A stretch of 64,000 nt of DNA from Archilochus colubris (Eukaryota > Chordata > Aves > Apodiformes > Trochilidae). The DNA is taken from positions 128,151,292 through 128,215,291 of the forward strand of contig CM041084.1 of NCBI GenBank assembly GCA_023079485.1, written 5' to 3'. Positions 23,401-36,700 of the stretch are shown piece by piece; positions within the stretch are counted from its first letter, which is position 1, and each line of letters opens with the position of its first letter. A program made the position numbers and the translations under genes. A model generated the notes under the pieces. That model did not search any database and was not told where the DNA came from. It saw only the letters and a program-made list of their open reading frames with translations.

Positions 23401-26400
23401 CTGTATTTCTCTTTAAGTAACAGTTGTTGTCATGTTTTAAATAGTATCCAGGACAGCTAGCTCCAGCACAGTGCAGGCATTGAGTTGTTACTGTCATGTC
23501 AGTTTTTAGCAATGATGGAGAGAGACCTTTAGAAAGCATTTGCCATACTTGTATCTCCTGTCAGCATAGGGAGGAGGTGAAATTTCTTCTGATTTCACTT
23601 AACTTTGTAGTCAAAATGGTCTTTTTACTGTTTCATAAAAAGCAACTGGTGAATAATGGAAGTATCATTCATGTTAAAAACCCTGCAGTTCAGTGTTACA
23701 AATGTATTTAAGTAACAGAAAAATGTAGATTGAAATATTAATGAATTTACAGAATTGGTTAATGGATACTTAAAACTTTTTTTCCCTCAATATTTTATTC
23801 TACATACAAGTTCAATTTAATACTTCTTGCTGATATATATATATCTTAGTGCAGTTCTTGTGATTACCTTTAGGGTCCTTGTCAAATAGTGGTGACATAT
23901 TCATGAATGCTTGGATTCTGATTACAGCTAATTGGATCTAAGCACATAGCTTAATTTTGCCAACACAGATGTAAGTGAAACATTTAATACAAGTGATGGT
24001 ATCAGCCTTCTCTGTAAGTATTGCAGGAATATGTGTAGGAGGTGGAACCAGTGAGACCAAAGTGAGATTTAAATTTCGTGCTGATTTCTCTTCTGGCCTG
24101 TATCAGAAACTTAGGAGTATCTGCTGTGCATGTGTTTAGTTCAGCAATTTTCCACACTAAAACTATTTACAAAGCATTAGAAATTGATAAGATTCCTTAA
24201 ACAAGTTGCACTTTAGAAATTTACACTGTGTTGTACTTGGCAGTGGTGCAAAAACTCAAGTGTTGCTCTTAAGAGCAATAAATCTAATACTAATAGAGAT
24301 TAGAGCACTGTACTACTGTACTGAGATGCTTTCACAGCTGAAAGTTTGTCCACAAAAAGTAGTGATGTTACACTTTCGAACAGAGGTGTAAATCAGAGGG
24401 CTGACTAAGGATTCTGGATGACTTAATTGGTTGTGTAAGTCAAAATAGTGTGTCTTCCATTCACAGACAAAGTGGAAGAGGAAAGGTAAATCACTCTGTT
24501 GTGATAATACAGTGTATTACTATTATTTGGAACCTATTAGTAAAAAACCCAAAACATAACTGTGTACTAAATGACTGATTCTGCCTGATGAACTCATTTT
24601 AAGAACAGTGTGATGTTTTCCTCTGTTGATCCAGAAGATGAGTCATCTACAAACTGGCCATTTAATGAACGTTGTATATCTGGTCTGTGGATAATCCTTT
24701 TTTATCTTAAATTTACAATTGGTTGGTTTCTGTCTTGTGAAAATTTTATCTACCTTTTCATGTATGTTTAACTTCGATTAAGTGTAAGAAGACAAGATTC
24801 AATTCTGTTTGAAATCTGTATTTCATTAGGAGCCTTAGAGCTGTGGAGTCAGAGTCAGACATAAAAAAATCTTTATCTTGTATTAATGACTCTAAACAGG
24901 AACTTGTATGATGAAACATAGATGTTGCCCTTAAGTTTGGATGTGGTGGAACATAGCTGCTGATGTTGTCTGTATATGGAAATGTAGGTGTGAGAACAAG
25001 GGTTCTCTGTGACACTTGAATAACTATTTAGAAGTTTATTGAGGGTCAAGTTATAATGTGATTTCATTTAGATCTGCTGTTTCTAACTTTTTCTTTATTC
25101 TTCTCCTTGAAGGAGCTTTGAAGAAAAATAATGCTAAACATCATATGCTTATTAGTTAATGCTTATTAGCAGGGGCTGTGTACTGGACAACACTTGTTCT
25201 TGCCCAGGTCTGAAAGTAATGGAGTTGTGCTGGTTCTGCAGTATTGCTGAAGAAGCTTGGGAATTCAGGTTATGTCCCTTTCCTGCATATCTTGCATGCC
25301 TGTCCTGCAGTGTGAAGGGATTGCTGGTTGTGATGATAGTGACCTGGGGTGAGGAAATGGGTTTTGTGCTGAGCTGTATGTGGTCTGGATGGTTACACCA
25401 TTAATAGGCTTTTTACATCTCATTCCTTCACTCCAGAACCCTTGTGTTATCTGTTCTGTGGTGATCATGCCAGCTGCTACAGTGTAGTAGCAGAAGGCTT
25501 TTTTCTGGCAGTGTTGAATTAGATGTAGCTGTGTCAGTCAGGGTTGCTCTCTTTTTAGTTGACTCATTATACCTGTTTTCAGCCACAGCTATTCTGTGCA
25601 GTTTAGTCTGGCCTCTATCAAGCCCAGAGCTAACATATAAAATAAACATTCTCCTATTTTAAGTGAGACCTATAGAAGCATTGAGTCCTGCAAGATTGCC
25701 AGTTTGGTTACCACGATACAGTAGCAGAAAGAAAGAATTAAGTGGGAAATGACTTTCCCGTGCACAGCAGCTCTAGCAGAATTGCTTTCCTGATGCAATA
25801 GTCTGGAATGTTAGGAACTGTCATAAATATGTACCTTCTTCAACATGTGTTTTAGGTAAGTGGGTAACTTGTTATTAAAAGTTTTCAGTAACATGCTTGC
25901 TCGCTTTGAAGATGACCACTCTCATCAGCAGGATGCAAATATAAAACGAGTGAAATAGGGAATCATGGAGATCTTTATCTTAACAATTTTTTATTTCTGT
26001 ATAAGCCTGTTGTGAGAAAAAATAGATGTAACAAGTCAATGCCAATTCTGCATATGGTAGAGGAATTGAGACTTTGTTATGAAATACTTTGTCACCTTTA
26101 AATAGCATATTATGCTATGGAAATGAAAGCCCAGCATCTGCATCGTGAAGTGGGTTTACTGAGAGTGTGTGGGAAGGAGGACAAACAAAAGGTACTGTGG
26201 CATTTTAAGAGTTGAGATTTATTTGGAAAGGCTGTGCAAGGTACAACTTTCTGTAGTTAGTATTTCTTGCAAGGTGAATTGTTTATTTTTGTGTTGTTTT
26301 CGTTAGCAGTTAGTACTACACTGCAGTCTGGATACAGAAAATGTATTCAGTGTGATGGACTCAGGCTCCTTACAGACAAATGGAGTCCTTGCATAAGTGC

Positions 26401-29273
26401 CTGGGGACCTCTGGGATTTTGCAAAAAGTGTGAAACTGGAATCAGATGGGATGAAAGGCTGAACAATAGGTTTGAGGTTTTTGTCTTCACAGAATCCGTA
26501 AACCAAAACTATAAGATACTCCCATTGCCCCCTTGAGTGAAGCCTGTCAATTTGAAGCCCCTGGTTCTGGTTTATTCCTCACTTACTTTGGGGAAGATTT
26601 GGGGCATGTTTTCAGCAATTTGCATCACTTGGGAATTGTTTTGTTTGATTACATCTTGTGATCCTGCATCCTGAGGGCAGTAATCCAGTATCTGTATAGT
26701 GGCCAGCAGTAGAAACTTCAGAAGATGGTTTTAACTGGCAGAGAGGTCAATATTACCACCCAGTTTCAGAGCTTGTTCCATTATCTTTTACAATATATCA
26801 GAATATGCTTTAAGAAAAGATTGTCATAATTTTAAAAGACCAGTGATTGATAAGCTTGGGTAGCTTTTGGGCTATGACATTTTGACCTTATAAGTTCCTT
26901 TGCGTGCCCAGACAATATTTTAATTTGGCATCTCCTTGGACTGTGTGCTGTGAGAACAAGAGGTGCACCTCTTCTCCTAACTTAAGCTCTTGTGGCCTAA
27001 GGCTGGCTCCTCTTTTGTATTCCTGGTCAGTTTTTCCCATGGTTCATTATTATTTGTGATCATCATACTTTTCAGATAGTTTCTGCCTTTCCAAACTTCC
27101 TTCCTTTCTTAGAAGAGGCTAGTGAAGGTGAATGTGCATTAGTGTGCAGAGGATTTCAGATGGATTTTTAATTTTTAGTTCTCCAAAAACTTGTAAGAAA
27201 AATGTCAGAGTGCTTATTTTGAACAGTCTGATCTATAGTGTGGGAAAATATAATTAATGCCCTGGAAAGGTGGAGTAATCAATTGGCAGTCTGTGGATTT
27301 TGGTTTTTCCCTTAATGGAGGGTGATAGGAGAGAATTTGTTGAACATGATAGCCACAGTTTCCATATAGAAGAAATGTGATTATCTTGTCTTTCCTAATA
27401 GTTCTTAACTTGCCCCACATGCTTGCTTAAGTCCAGTAAGTGATTATTTTCACAACAAGCTGAAAGTACAGTCTTCAGCACAAGTTCTGGACTCGTGTCT
27501 TGGTTTCAAGCCATGGTGATTATTAAACGAGCCTGGTTAGAGTAATTTTCTTAGATCATTCTAGAGAACAGTTAATTAAAACCTTTAGTATTTTCTCCCC
27601 GTTTTCTTCTCCCAGTGTGTGTATGACTTATATTTTGAAAGCTTTCATGGTGACCTTGAACTGAGTTTGCTGTTTATTGGCAGGGAGTGCAGAGAGGGCT
27701 GAGCTGGAGTTGTGGAGCAGTGAGTGCTTCCTACAGGTTGCAGTAACTTCACACCAAGAGCTTGCTTCACCGAAACTCATCGGTATGATTGTGGGGCCTT
27801 GGGGGTTGGTGTTTCCCCTTGTGGACTAACAAAAGCATTTAACTTGATGTAACTTGCAGATTATTTGTATAAAAGTGTAAGTTCAGAAGTAGTGCACGTT
27901 GATACGTACCTGCAGAAAAGTGTGTTCTGCTCTGTCCCCTGGGTGCTCTCCTGACTGATTTCCTGCTCCGCATGGCAGAGAACGTGGGATTACTGAGTAA
28001 CTTTAGGCTGACCCTGTGACTGACTCCTTGCTTTCGAAGTCCAAAGCAGCTGTGGGTTCAGCTTTGGCATTTGCAAAAGCTGTTTGTTGCTAGTGTGTTG
28101 TTAGGTGGGAATAGTTATTGGGCAGTTAATGGCAATTAACTCATTCCACACCCGGGGCTTCTGCAGCCAGGAACCTGAATGTGATTTTTGAAATTATTAT
28201 TTTACTTTATTTTAATATTTTTATTATTTAGCCTAGTACTACAGCAAATGCCTATCAAAGAGTTCCTTGTCTTGTGCACTCCTCCCTTAGTACTTTCTTC
28301 TTGGTAGACAGCAAGAGAGTTGTTGAGACAAGCCAACAGCATTTGTGTGGGATGGCACCTCTGCCTTAGACAAGGCTGTAGTAGAAGTGAAGGTGGTCAC
28401 TTAACCAAAAAGCTCACTCCCAAGTGCCAGTATTGTATGTCCCTACTGTGTGGTAATAGGTAAATGAAAGGTGGTTGTTTTTTGTTGTTTTTTTTTTTTA
28501 AGTGGCTAGATCTTAACATTGAATAAAACATGTAATAGGTGAGTATTGTGTGTTCCCATGTGTATAAGTTGGTGCTTGGAATTCTTGAAAGAAATAAGTT
28601 GGCTATTGAAAAGTATATTTTGGATATGCCTATCTAGTTGTAACAATTAAAATATTCATTGGTGTAATTTTAGGGTTCTGCTGTTTGCTGGGAGGAAAAG
28701 GAAAAAAAAACCTGTTTACTGATCAGTTTTAGCTGATGTACTTTCCATGTAGGGCACTGTCTGAGCACCTCCATTCCCATTCCTCCATTGCCTCCCTCCA
28801 CTGCAGCAATCCTGCCAACCCAAGCCTAAAAACACTGCAATTTGTTCTTGATCAGCCCTGATATAGTTCACTGTGCAGCTTTTGTGATGGCTAAAGGGAG
28901 CAGGGAGGGGGCAGATGGCATAAATTGGTATAGCCACAGAAGGGAACAAAGCAGAACCATAACAGCTAAGTTTTTAGTGGAAGGATTTGGGGATTTAGTA
29001 CAGTGTCCACTTGTGGGCATCTCTCAAAGGGAACAGTGAACAAAGTGTCAATAACCTTGACAAGAATAATTGTTCAGAAAAGTAGGGATGGTGAAGGAGA
29101 TGGAAATAGCAGGGTGTAGGGATTTTTGTGTTTTGTTTTTTTGTTTGTTTGTTTTAGTGTTTTTTTCCTTCCACTCAGACTTCTCTCTACATGTGCAACA
29201 AGAATTTCAGTCCTCAGAAAGCTTAATAGAGAAGGTGGTGATGGTTATTCTGAAGAAAAAATGCAACAAACCA

Positions 29274-29291
29274 ATTTTTTTTTTTTTTTTC
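29274..29291. repeat. T homopolymer
   Basis: A long uninterrupted T run followed by CAG. It looks like a splice acceptor, but no exon with a recognisable product follows it. Confidence 0.85.
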
Positions 29292-31460
29292 AGCGAAGAT
29301 GAATTAAGTTTACTGTTAAGAAACTACTTCCAAACTGATCAAATGGAGAGCTACTGGATAGGGTATTGGGGGAGGTCAACCCTTTTTAATTTTTCTTAAG
29401 GTTTGACTGATACCTGGTGGTAATAGTGTAAGTGTACTTGCTTGTGTGCTTTGATGCAGCACAATTAAATCTCTTGAACCCTTTTTGTGTCAGCTAGCAT
29501 TTTGTCTTTACCTTCTGCTGATCAGAGTAATTTCAGATTTGGTGGGCTTATAGTTCCACTAACCATGAAACTGATTAACACAATACTCACATATTGTAAC
29601 TGATGCTCTAAGACACATAAGGAAAATTCAAAAAGACTGCTGAGTAATATCTTTTAATAGTTCTTCTGTCTTCAGTGTCAGGCTTCTGTACAAGCTGGTG
29701 TCATGTGCAGAGCTTAAAGGTCAGTTTAGATCTATCAGAGGAAGACCAGTTGTCAGACTCTTCTAGTGTGGAACTAATTAAAACTCTCAAACCAGTAGCT
29801 TAAAAGTTACTTCTTAATCACACTTAACATCAGGCATGTGGATTTATGTAATCACGGGTAACATACTTATATAGATGTGCCTTCATGCGATGTTTCTCTG
29901 CCACTGAATTTCTATCAAGTTTCATCTCTATTTAGTAAGGAAATACAGATTCATAGGAACAAGATTGATTGGATCATGTTATGGCAGAGCAAGAGCCTGA
30001 GCAGCATCAAGTCTCAGCCTAGTTTCATCTCGGTTATAAGGTGATGTTTTATTGAGGGCAAGAAACTGTGTGAACGTAGGTGACTTCCCAGACTGGGATA
30101 AGGTTGGGAAGGGCAGGTAGTATTTTCTGCTCTGCTTTGCTTCAGGCCTGTTCAAAGCAGTGGTTGTACCAGAGCATCAGCTTTGTGGTAGCATCAGCCC
30201 TGTGGTAGCTGGAAAGTAAGGCACAGGGAGAGCTGTCTTCTGCATACCAAGAAACAAGTTTATCCTTAGTACTTGCCTCTGCTGGCTGTCTCACTGCACC
30301 ATCAAGCACGTGGTTTATGAGGAGCCTGGCAAAAGCAAATGTGGATCAGACTTGACAGGAGTTTCCTTTGCCTGATTTCTACCCAGGAAACTCTTGGGTA
30401 AAAAGCTAGAGTGGTTTGCTGAGGTACTAATCACTGTAGTAGCTTGTTATTTTCAGTTTGCCCTTGGATGCCTTAGGAATCTTACCCTTGGGGTAGGGAC
30501 AAAGGGTGGTTTTAATCTGTAATTAGTAAATTTGTAGTTTATCAGCACTTCCTGAAGTACAACTCTTCCCTGCACGAGTTTCAGGTGGGTAGGTCACTTG
30601 CTCTTTCTCTGGGGAAGCTGCAAACTTTGTGACTTGTCCCCTGTGCTGATCTGCTTGTGTACGCTGCCTGATCATGGTGGATGCAGATGTGGTTCAAGCA
30701 GGCAGAGGGAGAGACTGAGGCTCCTGCAAAAAGAAGGCCGCAGCAAGCATGTGATGGGCCACCAGCCATGACATGCTCCCTGCTCCTGGCTACAGAGTGT
30801 GCCATGAAAGCATTGGTGGGCAGTGCAAGCTTTGGCCCCTACAAAATGTTTCTAATAGGTAGATTCATGGCTTTGGCCCATGATTTAGGGCTTACTAACT
30901 GAATAAAAGAGCAATACTAAGCTTTGGGTATGGTGTTTTCCTATGTTAGTATCAATTATATTGTTTTGTTTGCTGTGTTAACACTAACATCGGTCTCCGA
31001 GCTGTTCTATTAAGTTACTTTTTCTGTCAGTATTAGAATCTGGAATGATTAATGGTACTTTCTTTTGCCATCCAGAGAGTAGGTGCAGGAGGATATAAGG
31101 AGACACATGAGCATTAAACCAGGGTGCAGTAACCTTACTAGAGGAGAAGCCTCCTAGTCTGTTGCCAGCACCTCTCGAGTGCAGTGCTGTAGGTGCTGTC
31201 TGTGTGATAAAGATAGCTGTCAGCTGGATGGAACATTTTTGCTTTAGAAAAAAAAAAGACCAATTGGTTGCTAAAAATTCTTAGGTGTTAATACTTACTT
31301 AAATCTAGCCCAAGTCAGTGCCTCTGAGCCAGCAGGTTCCATTAGACTTTTTAAGGAATTGTGGGGGAATTGCTTGGGGGACAGGGAAGATTCAACTGTT
31401 GTTGAATCAATCCTGTTCTAACTACAATTTTTTTTTCTGATTTTAGGATACTTGTGAAAG

Positions 31461-32210
31461 ATGGTGGATCGCTTGGCAAACAGTGAGGCAAATACTAGAA
31501 GAATAAGTATAGTGGAAAACTGCTTTGGAGCAGCTGGTCAACCTTTGACTATCCCTGGGCGTGTTCTGATCGGAGAAGGAGTACTAACGAAGCTGTGTAG
31601 GAAGAAACCCAAAGCAAGGCAGTTCTTCCTGTTCAATGACATTCTTGTTTACGGTAACATTGTCATCCAGAAGAAGAAATATAATAAACAGCACATCATC
31701 CCTCTGGAAAACGTCACTATTGATTCCATCCAGGATGAAGGAGACTTACGGAATGGGTGGCTTATCAAGACACCAACGAAGTCTTTTGCGGTTTACGCTG
31801 CCACTGCTACAGAGAAGTCCGAGTGGATGAACCACATAAACAAGTGTGTTTCTGATTTGCTTTCCAAAAGCGGGAAGACTCCTAGCAATGAGCACGCAGC
31901 TGTCTGGGTACCAGACTCGGAAGCCACTGTGTGCATGCGCTGTCAGAAAGCAAAATTTACCCCCGTCAACCGTCGGCATCACTGCCGCAAGTGCGGCTTC
32001 GTGGTGTGCGGGCCCTGCTCTGAAAAGAGGTTTCTCCTCCCAAGCCAATCTTCCAAGCCTGTGCGGATTTGCGACTTCTGCTATGATCTTCTTTCTACTG
32101 GGGAGATGACTGCTTGCCAGTCTGCTAGATCAGACTCCTACAGCCAGTCACCTAAATCATCTTTAAACGATGTATCTGATGATGATGATGATGAAGACAG
32201 TAGTGATTAA
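31461..32210 (+). CDS. PLEKHF2: PLEKHF2 (Phafin-2), complete coding sequence
   Basis: Phafin-2 is an endosomal adaptor that binds PtdIns3P and acts in early endosome fusion, receptor trafficking, macropinocytosis and autophagy. The 249-residue protein has the usual vertebrate length. The PH domain spans about residues 35-131. The FYVE zinc finger spans about 149-212, with all three signature motifs: WVPD at 149-152, RRHHCRKCG at 171-179 and VRIC at 201-204. The zinc-ligand pairs are C158/C161, C175/C178, C183/C186 and C204/C207. The C-terminus is Ser-rich and ends in an Asp run (240-244) and acidic tail; in the family this tail is reported to restrain PH-domain lipid binding. The ATG lies 14 nt into the exon (which begins at 31447 after GATTTTAG) in a strong context (A at -3, G at +4). 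The coding region is uninterrupted, as in mammals. Confidence 0.98.
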   Translation: MVDRLANSEANTRRISIVENCFGAAGQPLTIPGRVLIGEGVLTKLCRKKPKARQFFLFNDILVYGNIVIQKKKYNKQHIIPLENVTIDSIQDEGDLRNGWLIKTPTKSFAVYAATATEKSEWMNHINKCVSDLLSKSGKTPSNEHAAVWVPDSEATVCMRCQKAKFTPVNRRHHCRKCGFVVCGPCSEKRFLLPSQSSKPVRICDFCYDLLSTGEMTACQSARSDSYSQSPKSSLNDVSDDDDDEDSSD

Positions 32211-33740
32211 GCACCAGGTGTTTTTTTCCCATGTGTCGCAGTTTGTGTTTCGAACGATAACGGAGCTGCTTTTGGGGAAGTCTGTAGTGAGGTTCCTCAG
32301 AAAAATTGTGTTCTAGCCATAAAAATATGCCTGAATATCTTCGATTGTGATGTGCCTCAGTCTATGAATTCTCTAGACAATAGTGTTTTTCACTCCTCTG
32401 CAGGGATAGACCATTGCAAACGTTATCCGAGTATTTTCCAACTTCTTATACTTGTGTCGAGGTTAGACTTCTGTTGAAGACTGGAGAATAAGATGTACTT
32501 TCTTAATTTAACAACCCATACTTCCTGATGTTTCATATTGCTAAGTTCTTTGTGGGTTTTTTCTAGATATGGGGAGGAATACTCTAAGCATGCATGGAAC
32601 AATGATGTTTTGGTTAATCCTTTAGACTATCTTGTTTCTCTAATCATAGTTTATAATAAGTTGAAATGTGACACAACTTACAAACTCAAGTGTCACAAAA
32701 CTTGGAAACTGTCCTGTTTTGCTCTTATTTATGACTTCCTATACCAAGCAGTGCCTTTCACCAATTGTGCTGATTCAGGAAGAAAAAAACCCTTTTCTAT
32801 GTTGTCCGTATTTGCCTGATGCTGGTATCTGAGAGACTGTTGGTGCTATTGAAAAAAACTGCTGTGTTCAAAGTGGAGCTTTGACAAGGTCATAACTGTA
32901 CCCTAGGGTGGGTGACAGAAATTCAGATCACATGTCCTCACCTGTGCAGAGAGACCCAAAGACTCCGCAGGTTCCCCCAGGCTTCAGCGGGGTTCTCACT
33001 GGAGAAGTTGCATTGCGGGTCAGGATCTTGAGATGAGAAGCTTAGTTTTCTTTTGAGAGGCTTTCTAAGGTTTAAATTTTGGCAAATGCATACTGAAATT
33101 CTGGTTGGGTGATATAGCATTTGGATGTAATAACCTATATGTTTTTGCAAATAGTTCCCCAAAATGGCACTAAATTGTTTCTTAAAACATTGGTAAGAGG
33201 GTCGGGTTGGGTTTTTTATTTCTCCCCAGGAGTTTTATTGGCTTGTCTAAAAATAACTGCATATTTTGAACAAAAAGCCTGCAAGTTTCCTTAGAAAACT
33301 GGCTTTCCTTTTTACACAGCTAACCTCAGGATAAATGTGAGATGCAAGTTATTTCATTTTAAATGTGTACCCAGGACCAAGAAAGATGTATTTAAGAACT
33401 AGAATGAAATTGTTGGTGCAGAAAATGTCTCTACCATAGCATTCATTTTTTAATATGTCCTTGAATACTGAAATGGCATGTCCCCATATAAATGTAAAAG
33501 TCAGACTTGCAAAGACATGTTTAAACCCCAAATACTATGTTTCTATATTTTTATAATGGTAGTGTAAATTTTGAAGCAGGAAAACATCTTTGGAATAGTT
33601 GTATGAACACAGTAGCAACTGACTTTATAAAAAAGTTAAACTTTTGTATCTCTAAGCAACAATTTCTGCACTGTTTGCCTTGGTTGGCAATAATTTGGTT
33701 ATATATTTATTGAATAAACAATCAATGCTGCATATTGCAC
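32211..33740 (+). other. PLEKHF2: PLEKHF2 3' UTR (minimum extent)
   Basis: A/T-rich non-coding sequence follows the TAA stop. The first strong polyadenylation signal is AATAAA at 33713. Further candidates occur at 33986 (AATAAA), 34063 (AATAAA), 34651 (ATTAAA) and 34952 (AATAAA), so longer isoforms are possible. No frame here is a credible gene. Confidence 0.7.
33713..33718 (+). terminator. PLEKHF2: polyadenylation signal AATAAA (PLEKHF2)
   Basis: TTGAATAAACAATC lies in an A/T-rich context about 1.5 kb after the stop codon. It is the first canonical signal in the 3' UTR. Confidence 0.6.
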
Positions 33741-36700
33741 TAGTCTCCCATTCTGTACACTGTAAATGTCAGTCAATGTTTTTACAATAATTAGCAAAGC
33801 ACTTCAAAGCCATCTATGAGATTTCTGGTAGCTAAAGATGCACTTAGCATCTTTAGGGAAGCACTCTCCATTAAAAGTCTGCAAGACATTGCTTCAGGTG
33901 AAAATTGCATCAATATTTTTAGCTTGGGCAATTTCTAAAGGTAAGGGCTTTTTAAAAGCACTGAAGAGTATTTGATGTATTTTGAAATAAACATAAAAAG
34001 GGGAAAATGCTTTCTGATAGAGAGCATAAACCAGGAAGATGCTGTAAAATTGCCAGATAAGCAATAAACAATTGTATATAATGAAAGTGTAGCTGAAATA
34101 AGTAGTTACATACACTTATTCCCTGAAAGATGGTGGGAATGGTGACCTGCAGCAGGGGAAAATAGACTGTTCTGAGAGGGCACTTTCAGTTAGTAGTGCT
34201 TCCTTTTTGTACCTCTCTTAAATATTTATATTTCAGGAATGGAGACTTGTCAGTTTCAGTTTTTCTACAGACTTAAAGTACAAACCTCCCTTGTACATAT
34301 CTTCTAGTGACTAACAGTAACTTTCTTCCTGCTGTAATTGTTTCCTCTTTCCTAAGCTGTTAAATATTAATGTGTCTTGTTAAAGACTCTCTCCTTGTAT
34401 TCTTTTCCCTGTGTTTCTGTATGTTGTGCTTACTTTTCAGCACTTTTTAGGGGGTGGGAAGAGGGCAAAGAGTTAGATCACATCCTATATTTTGCAGAAT
34501 GTTTCTTGTACCTTCTTCAAGTATCTTTTTATCTGTGAATGAAACTTGCACTGTGCTGCACTGATCCTTGAAGCTGTAACCAAACCAATGCGTAAGTGTG
34601 GGATTTTTCATCTGAAATTGATGTATGTGGTCCAAGGTTTTTGAGAAAGCATTAAAAAAAAAGTGTTTTATGATAATACTCCTATCCCACAGTGGTATTT
34701 GTTTAAAACTTTACAAAATGGACTTCTCTTGTACTTACTCCTGAAAGGGCTCATTTCATATGTTGTAATCTTGTTCTGTCAAATTATTTTATTTACAAAT
34801 ATATGATGTAGCTTCAAGCCTATGTGGTTTTTTTTTTTAACTGAGTGCCTTCAAGGATGTCAGAAAATAGAGTGGCTGGTTTTTATCTTGGTGGATATTT
34901 TAGCAGCAATCTTACTCATTCTCAGGAGGGATTAATGAACTGGGAGTTGGAAATAAATGTAGTTACAGATTTAGAAGCCTTTTAGGCATTTGAGTAACTG
35001 CTTAAAGCGAGGATGACCAAAGCTGTTGTGAAGTTTGGCTTTCATTGACCTCATGTCTTTTGAGCTGCTGGCAGAGGCTGGAGGACACCCCATGTGTGGC
35101 AGGGTGCAGAGCAGCCCAGCCCCAGCTCTGCAGGTCTCTGCTCTGGGCCCAGTCAGACCATTGATGAAGACAAAACTTCTTGTTGTATTAGACTGAGGAG
35201 TTACTGAGTACTTTTCCTGGAGCTTCTATGCCCTCAAGATCTTAAAATAGTGTTTAGGTACCATCATTCTCTGTGTATATTATGCATGTTCTTTGCTGGT
35301 ACTTTGTAGTTCACTTGCTGGAAGTAGTAAAGGAAAGGGAAGAGTCTCTTAAGGTTTTAATTGAACCCTCCTAATTTTAGCCTCTGCACCTAAACTGCCC
35401 TTTTTATGTTAAGCTAAATGAGAGTGGTTTTGTTTTGGGTTTAATGCAGCTGAGCTTCCTGTAGCTAATGAGTCATCTGTGGGGGTCAAGCACTGTTATT
35501 CAGTTTAAAATATAGTTTAAAAGCATGAGCAAGTGGATTAAGGAATGCTGAGTTTACAGCGAAGTTTCTAAGATCTCTCTTAATAGGCAAGATTATGAAA
35601 ATGACATGAAAAATCTTATGGGGGGGGTTTGTCCCTGCTGGGGGGGTGAGGGGTTACTCTTTTCCTAATCTAATGCAAATGAGACTGTGGTTGCTGGTTG
35701 ATGTTCAAGTGGAAGCAGATTGGAGGTTGTGTTATTGTGTTTTTTTGTATTTTCCTGTAATTTCACTGAACTGGTAGGAGAATGCCTGGTGCTGTTAGCA
35801 GATCCAGCTGTAAAAGAGTCAGGGTACTGATTTCCCCTTCCCCCGTCTGAGTTGCAAATTATTGTAGTAAGTATTATAAAGTCTCTTGGCTGTTTACTGT
35901 CTTTCCTTTGATGAAATCTGAACTACTTGTTTGTGCCTGCAGCCAGCCCCTTGCCAGCTCTGGCTCTTGTGACTCACCGGGTGCCCGATGCTCTCACCAC
36001 GAAGAATCTCTGCTCTGTTCCTTTGCTGTGATGGAGTTGGGAGCTGCTGGGGAGTGCAGGGGTCTCCTCTACAGTGACAGCTCCACTGTACTGAACACAT
36101 CTGAAAATATTTTTAAACTCAATTAGCAGTAAGAAATCTGAAACTTTGATCTTCAGAGTTCCATTGCTTTCTAAATTAACTTTCTATTTGCCTGTGAAAT
36201 ACTACCTGTGCCCAGAGTAAAAATCAAAGAACTGCAAGTGCACTTGGACACATTAAGGATAAAAGCTAACAATGTAAATGGATTGAATTAGTGGTGAAAT
36301 AATTAGCCAAAGGGCAGGAAGGGTTTTGGGGTTGCTTAGTCCATGTAAGTGTTGTTTAGCCTGCCTAAGTGGAGTATCTTTCCACTGGGATGTAGTTCTA
36401 AGTTTGTAAAACATGGAGCTATTTATATCTAGTATTTTAAGAAACTGTCTCAGGTTAATTTCTGCAAGCATAAAAAGCTACCAAGTGGCAACAAAACCTA
36501 AGGTGATGGAAAGAGACCCTATTCTACACCCCCTCCCACCTCGTTCTGGGTCATTCTCAGTTACTCAGAGGTTAACTGGATTAGATGGTAAGAACGTATC
36601 TCAAAGAAACCTTCTTTAGAAATCCTTTCACACAAGATGATACCCCCAGCCTAACAAGTGTTCAGGCAGAAAGCAAGAGTTCATTTTCTTCAGATGTTCT

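Larger units (their letters stand above)
13198..31446 (+). other. PLEKHF2: PLEKHF2 intron 1
   Basis: About 18 kb lies between the proposed first-exon donor at 13198 and a strong acceptor (a T-rich tract then GATTTTAG) ending at 31446. It includes the right half of the CpG island, an A-rich tract, the second copy of the unknown repeat and one antisense CR1. Several open frames of 60-140 codons occur, including 13980-14399, but none has a domain I recognise or a matching splice context. Confidence 0.65.

Noticed and set aside
26267..26536. 89-codon + strand frame with several Cys residues (KCIQCDG, CKKC)
   Set aside because: It superficially resembles a zinc-binding or Ly6-like peptide, but spacing fits no family I know. 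There is no signal peptide cleavage pattern or flanking splice sites.
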